Below, in pieces: positions 61,501-64,000 of a stretch of DNA of 64,000 nt; within the stretch, counting starts at the first letter, position 1; each line of letters opens with the position of its first letter. The position numbers and the translations under genes are program-made. The DNA is taken from positions 111,644,680-111,708,679 of the forward strand of contig CM036160.1 of the NCBI GenBank assembly GCA_020631735.1, in the 5' to 3' direction. The notes under the pieces are model-generated. The model made no database searches and was not told the origin of the DNA. It saw nothing but the letters and a program-made list of their open reading frames with translations. Source of the stretch: Saccharum officinarum (taxonomy: Eukaryota > Streptophyta > Magnoliopsida > Poales > Poaceae).

Positions 61501-62018
61501 GCCGGGAAGCGAAGAGTGTAAAGGGGCCCGGTGCTGTCACATCGGAGCAGAGGACGCCGGGAAGCCAAATCCTTCACAGTAAGACCAGAAGAGTCAAATT
61601 CCACAGAACAAGAATTGTCAGCTGTAAAACGTCGAATAGAAAGAAGATTGTGAACCATGGAAGGAGCAACAAGAACATTAGGAAGACGAAAGGAGCCATG
61701 GGCACCGGCGGTACCCACAGAGGAGACAGGAATACAAGAACCATTTGCGACCATAATGGACGAAGGAAGAGAGGAAGAGGGAGAGTGAATCGACGACAGT
61801 ATACCGGGGTCAGGAGTGGTGTGGTAGGTGGCCCCCGAATCAGCGATCCACTCAGGTCCGACTGGAGGTGTCAGGCCCATGGTGCTGAACGAGCGAGCCA
61901 GGGCCCCCTGGTCCCAGCCGGCGACCCCCGGTGGAGTCCCGGAAGGTGGAACCCACGGCGCGGTGAGCATGGCCACCGGTGGACGAGTGTCGGCTCCGGG
62001 GGCGTGGTAGGGCCACAT
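58512..62018 (-). CDS. Copia pol polyprotein (protease, integrase, RT, RNase H)
   Basis: An open frame of 1168 residues with all copia enzymes in order. The protease active site is DSGATYH (about residue 60). The pre-integrase HHCC-like region WHRRLGHPGRDAL...CHAC comes next. The integrase has its three acidic positions in HCDLW, CDNGREFD and GKAERMIRT. The reverse transcriptase has KARWVLRGF and the catalytic YVDD, and the RNase H ends with DIFTKGL. A long proline-rich linker lies between integrase and RT. The frame stays open upstream of the ATG to a C7 tract at 62155-62161, so the true polyprotein probably began in gag. No stop codon interrupts it. Confidence 0.93.
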   Translation of the reverse strand: MWPYHAPGADTRPPVAMLTAPWVPPSGTPPGVAGWDQGALARSFSTMGLTPPVGPEWIADSGATYHTTPDPGILSSIHSPSSSLPSSIMVANGSCIPVSSVGTAGAHGSFRLPNVLVAPSMVHNLLSIRRFTADNSCSVEFDSSGLTVKDLASRRPLLRCDSTGPLYTLRFPAAPSSSSPSVLSAAFVASASSTTWHRRLGHPGRDALMQLSRSSGLPCTRVHDEQLCHACQLGRHVRLPFSSSTSHAARIFDLVHCDLWTSPILSISGYKYYLVVVDDFSHYSWTFPLRAKSDTFTTLLHFFTWVSTQFGLTIKAVQCDNGREFDNSTSRAFFLSYGVQLRMSCPYTSSQNGKAERMIRTTNDTVRTLLFQASLPARFWAEGLHTATYPHNRLPSAACPAPTPHHALFGNSPRYDHLRVFGCACYPNTAATSSHKLDPRSTLCVFLGYSPDHKGYRCYDLTSRRVLISRHVVFDESVFPFSRTTTPPVPDPPSLFPTDPVVQPLFSWSPAGTASPRDGPAPGPGSPAGSGPSSSGVAPSSPAGADPGPSSPASAPGGSCRSPTPDPVPAPAPAPPSRFAAPVRVYQRRPRPPPLALPSPPGTPTPPPQSPPARGTPPVYHPPLLHRHPRHVHPMVTRHAAGTLPPRVLEASTDDAVVSPVPSSVRDALLDPHWRRAMEEEYAALLANQTWELVPRPPGANVVTGKWIWTHKRRADGSLERYKARWVLRGFTQRPGVDYDETFSPVVKPATVRTVLSLALARSWPVHQLDVKNAFLHGLLTETVYCSQPAGFVDTTRPDMVCRLNRSLYGLKQAPRAWNHRFAAFLLTLGFMEAKSDTSLFVYHHGADTAYLLLYVDDIVLTASSEPLLRRIITALQQEFAMKDLGELHHFLGVTVEHRPTGLLLHQRQYTRDILERAGMTDCNPCSTPVDTQGKLSEAEGPPVADPTAYRSLAGALQYLTFTQPNITYAVQQVCLHMHDPREPHLTALKRLLRYLRGTLDYGLLLHRASSTDLVVYTDADWAGCPDTRRSTSGYAVFLGGNLVSWSSKRQPVVSRSSAEAEYRAVANGVAEAAWLRQLLAELHTPPSRSTLIYCDNVSAVYLSTNPIQHQRTKHVEIDLHFVRDRVAMGEVRVLHVPTTSQFADIFTKGLPSSTFTEFRSSLNITGG

Positions 62019-63529
62019 GGAGATGCGACCGGACCACGGGTTCTGAAACGAAGGCCATGGTGCCCCCCCGTGTGGCCCAGCCGGTGCCGGAGCCTGGGGT
62101 GGACCCCCCCGGCCACCCCCGCGGCCCCCTCCACGGCGACGACGAGTGCCCCGACCCCCCCACCTCCGCTCGGCCCGGAGGGAGGAGGGCCCAGTAGAGA
62201 CGGCGGTGGTGGAGCGGTCGACCGCGGTGGAGCAGACGGACGTGGCGAAGTAGCAGCCAGGGCTGTCGAGGAGGACGACGAGCCGGTGGACGAGGTGGTG
62301 CCCGGCTGGAGGCCCTGCGTGAGCTCCTCCATGACGAGATCGTCACGGACCTCCAGGAAGGTGGGGAAGGGCCGCTGGCGGGTGATCCACGTCCGAAGGT
62401 GGGCGTAGCGATCGCTGAGCCCCCGGAGGACGTTGAGGACCAAGATGCGATCCTCCACGGGCCACCCAAGGTCCCCCAGGGAGTCCGCCATGCCCTTCAT
62501 CCGGCGGCAGAACTCACCGACGGAGAGGTCACCCTGGACGAACGTCCTGAAGCTCGCGTCGAGGCGCAGGGCCCGGGCCTCGGCGTTGCCCAAGAACTGA
62601 CCCTCAAGGGCTAGCCATGCCCGGCGCGCGTCAGGTGAGGTGCGGACGAGGTCGTGGAGGTCCAGGGAGATCGTCCCCAGGATCCAGGAGAGGACGATGC
62701 TGTCCAGGCGAAGCCACGAAGGAGTCTGGACGACGACCAAGGCATCAACAAGTACGTGGTCGTCGAGGGCGTAGCGGCGAAGAGTGAGAAGCACGAGGTC
62801 CCGCCAGCGGGCGTAGGAGGGCGACTCCGGCTCGAGGACGACCGGAACGAGGAGGCGAATGTTCTGGACCCCCCCGGCCTGGTAGTGAAGCTGTGCCACG
62901 AGCGGGTCAGCCGGATCGTGCCAGAGGACGGCGGGATGGGACGCGCGGCGGCCAGGCGAGGCGGAGGAGTGGGTTCCAACGTCCCGTGGAGTGGGAGAGA
63001 CGAGGAGGTGCTCCGCCTCAGCGATCTGGCGGGCTAAGGCATCGGCTGCGTCACGCTCACGTTCCCACGCGAGGGCTGCAGCCCGAACGCGAGCCTGCCC
63101 CTCCGCGGCGGCAGCCCGAGCCGCGACGAGAGCGGCGGCGAGGGCGGAGTCCGGGCCCGGAGGTGGAGCAGCGGTGAGGGAACTGTGGTTTCCCCCAAGG
63201 AGCAGCGGCGCCAGAAGAGGATGGAGGCCGGACTGCGATGGAAGGAGTGAGGGAAGGACAGGGGCTGGCTGCCTGGGGCGGAGGGCAGCCAGAGGATCGG
63301 CCAGAGGAGCGGTGATGGAGGGCTGGAGGTGGTGGTCGGCCTGGGAGCGGGTGGGCTGGATGGCCGGGCGCGGCTGGGTGTCCGCCCCCTGGTGCGGGCG
63401 CTGCTGGAGGTCCGCCCCCGGGTGCGGCGCGGCATCAGTGGCCGCCAGGGGCTGCGCGGTCACCAGAGGGGAGGAGTCCCCCTCACTGGATCCCCCCGGC
63501 ATGCCGAGCTCGGTCCCAGTCGCGGCCAT
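61871..63529 (-). CDS. Copia gag (UBN2-type), frame-shifted at its end
   Basis: 552 residues start from the ATG at 63529. The conserved gag region (YARWRDLVLLTLRRYALDDH, then FCRRMKGMADSLGDLG, ITRQRPFPTFLEVRDDL) spans about residues 235-405. After the C7/G7 run near 62155-62161 the frame loses the arginine/glycine-rich nucleic-acid-binding tail expected there, which instead lies in the pol frame. The last 90 or so residues are therefore out-of-frame translation. No CCHC zinc knuckle is visible. Confidence 0.88.
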   Translation of the reverse strand: MAATGTELGMPGGSSEGDSSPLVTAQPLAATDAAPHPGADLQQRPHQGADTQPRPAIQPTRSQADHHLQPSITAPLADPLAALRPRQPAPVLPSLLPSQSGLHPLLAPLLLGGNHSSLTAAPPPGPDSALAAALVAARAAAAEGQARVRAAALAWERERDAADALARQIAEAEHLLVSPTPRDVGTHSSASPGRRASHPAVLWHDPADPLVAQLHYQAGGVQNIRLLVPVVLEPESPSYARWRDLVLLTLRRYALDDHVLVDALVVVQTPSWLRLDSIVLSWILGTISLDLHDLVRTSPDARRAWLALEGQFLGNAEARALRLDASFRTFVQGDLSVGEFCRRMKGMADSLGDLGWPVEDRILVLNVLRGLSDRYAHLRTWITRQRPFPTFLEVRDDLVMEELTQGLQPGTTSSTGSSSSSTALAATSPRPSAPPRSTAPPPPSLLGPPPSGPSGGGGVGALVVAVEGAAGVAGGVHPRLRHRLGHTGGHHGLRFRTRGPVASPCGPTTPPEPTLVHRWPCSPRRGFHLPGLHRGSPAGTRGPWLARSAPWA

Positions 63530-63712
63530 GGCCCCGGCGGCGGGTGCGCCAGGGGCTCCAGGAAGAGGCCGGCCAGCGATCTGGGCCCAGGAAGGGGTGG
63601 AGAGGGAGGGGAAGTAGGCATAGTAGGAGGGAGGAGGGGAGGAGGGGCCGGCCGGCAGCCAGAGGCGGCGGCGGGTGTAGGGGAAGGGGAAGGAACTAGG
63701 CTGCTGATACCA

Positions 63713-63826
63713 TGCTAGAATTAGAGATTCTATTGATTAGGGCTAACCCTAGAAGGGTAGCTATATAGGTTCCATACATGGGCCACATGGGCCTTAGCCT
63801 CATGGGCCTAAACACATACTCCAACA
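63713..63826 (-). repeat. Copia 5' LTR (114 bp)
   Basis: This is the same sequence as 58317-58430. On the minus strand it is followed immediately by the tRNA-Met-type primer-binding site (63699-63712). The TSD aaatg follows at 63827-63831. Confidence 0.95.
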
Positions 63827-64000
63827 AAATGATCTTAAATTTAAGTGTTTAACAAACTTTATAAGAAAGAATAGCAACATATGTGACACCAAATAAGTAT
63901 ATAGAAATATATTTGATGATGTATCTATTGATACTAATTTGGTGTCAAAAATATTGGTAATCTTTTCTATAAATTTGGTCAAACTTAAAATAGTTTGATT

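Larger units (their letters stand above)
58317..63826 (-). mobile_element. Ty1/copia retrotransposon, complete, identical LTRs
   Basis: 5510 bp on the minus strand. Two 114-bp LTRs (58317-58430, 63713-63826) begin tg and end ca and show no difference by eye. A 5-bp TSD aaatg lies at 58312-58316 and 63827-63831. Next to the right (5') LTR the minus strand reads tggtatcagcagcc, a primer-binding site of the initiator tRNA-Met type. A purine-rich tract (ctgcgggggg) precedes the 3' LTR. The internal order gag, protease, integrase, RT, RNase H defines copia. Identical LTRs mean a recent insertion. The gag region and the rest of the polyprotein are in different frames, so this copy may not be fully competent. 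Confidence 0.95.
58266..64000. mobile_element. Stowaway-type MITE split by the copia element
   Basis: The left piece is 58266-58316 and the right piece runs from 63832 to beyond the window edge. The right piece contains atactaatttggtgtcaaaa and ataaatttggtcaaacttaa, which match, allowing for divergence, the interior of the Stowaway at 14189-14454. The right terminus is not seen, so the assignment rests on the left end and the interior. Confidence 0.6.

Overview
The window is nuclear DNA of a grass. It is probably a panicoid such as sorghum, millet or sugarcane, though the species call is an inference. The signs are very GC-rich first exons, AT-rich introns with GT-AG borders, and many Stowaway and Tourist-type MITEs. 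LINE and Ty1/copia elements and an intron-bearing elongator tRNA-Met gene are also present. There is no operon, phage or CRISPR structure. Exons were assembled by eye from splice sites, reading phase and protein-family similarity.

Host genes, left to right: (1) a UGT85-type UDP-glycosyltransferase (736-5540, +) with a 3.3-kb intron full of MITEs; (2) an elongator tRNA-Met gene with an intron (9110-9197, +); (3) an alpha/beta-hydrolase (13662-16971, -; 4 exons, 341 aa); (4) a small SPC12/SPCS1-like ER membrane protein resembling rice DTM1 (19237-22671, -; 2 exons, 112 aa); (5) TRM112, the methyltransferase activator (29733-30128, -); (6) a decayed, intron-retaining auxin response factor pseudogene (33254-34353, -); (7) a P-class PPR protein (35426-38314, -); (8) a full-length CAMTA transcription factor (39845-46684, -; 13 coding exons, 1039 aa); (9) a Rab6/RabH small GTPase (52305-54714, +; 6 exons, 208 aa); (10) the copper-binding N-terminal part of the plastid copper ATPase PAA1, or a stand-alone PCH1 copper chaperone (56360 onward, +).

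Transposable elements fill much of the rest. Between the UGT and the hydrolase lie a 22-bp minisatellite, a 351-bp LINE tail with a 16-bp target-site duplication (TSD), an RNase H-like LINE fragment and a 3.1-kb 5'-truncated LINE. Inverted-repeat elements occur at 25318-25821, 30855-31583 (with an 84-bp hAT-like MITE inside it) and 55204-56288; the last ends 71 bp before the PAA1/PCH1 start codon. A complete, apparently recent Ty1/copia element (58317-63826, -) has identical 114-bp LTRs and a 5-bp TSD, and lies inside a Stowaway-type MITE downstream of the copper-chaperone exons.

The genes look like an ordinary set of independently acting plant genes. The observations most worth following up are the PAA1/PCH1 locus, the ARF pseudogene, the nested transposons with readable TSDs, and single-lesion features such as the frameshift in the copia gag region and a GC-AG intron in CAMTA.
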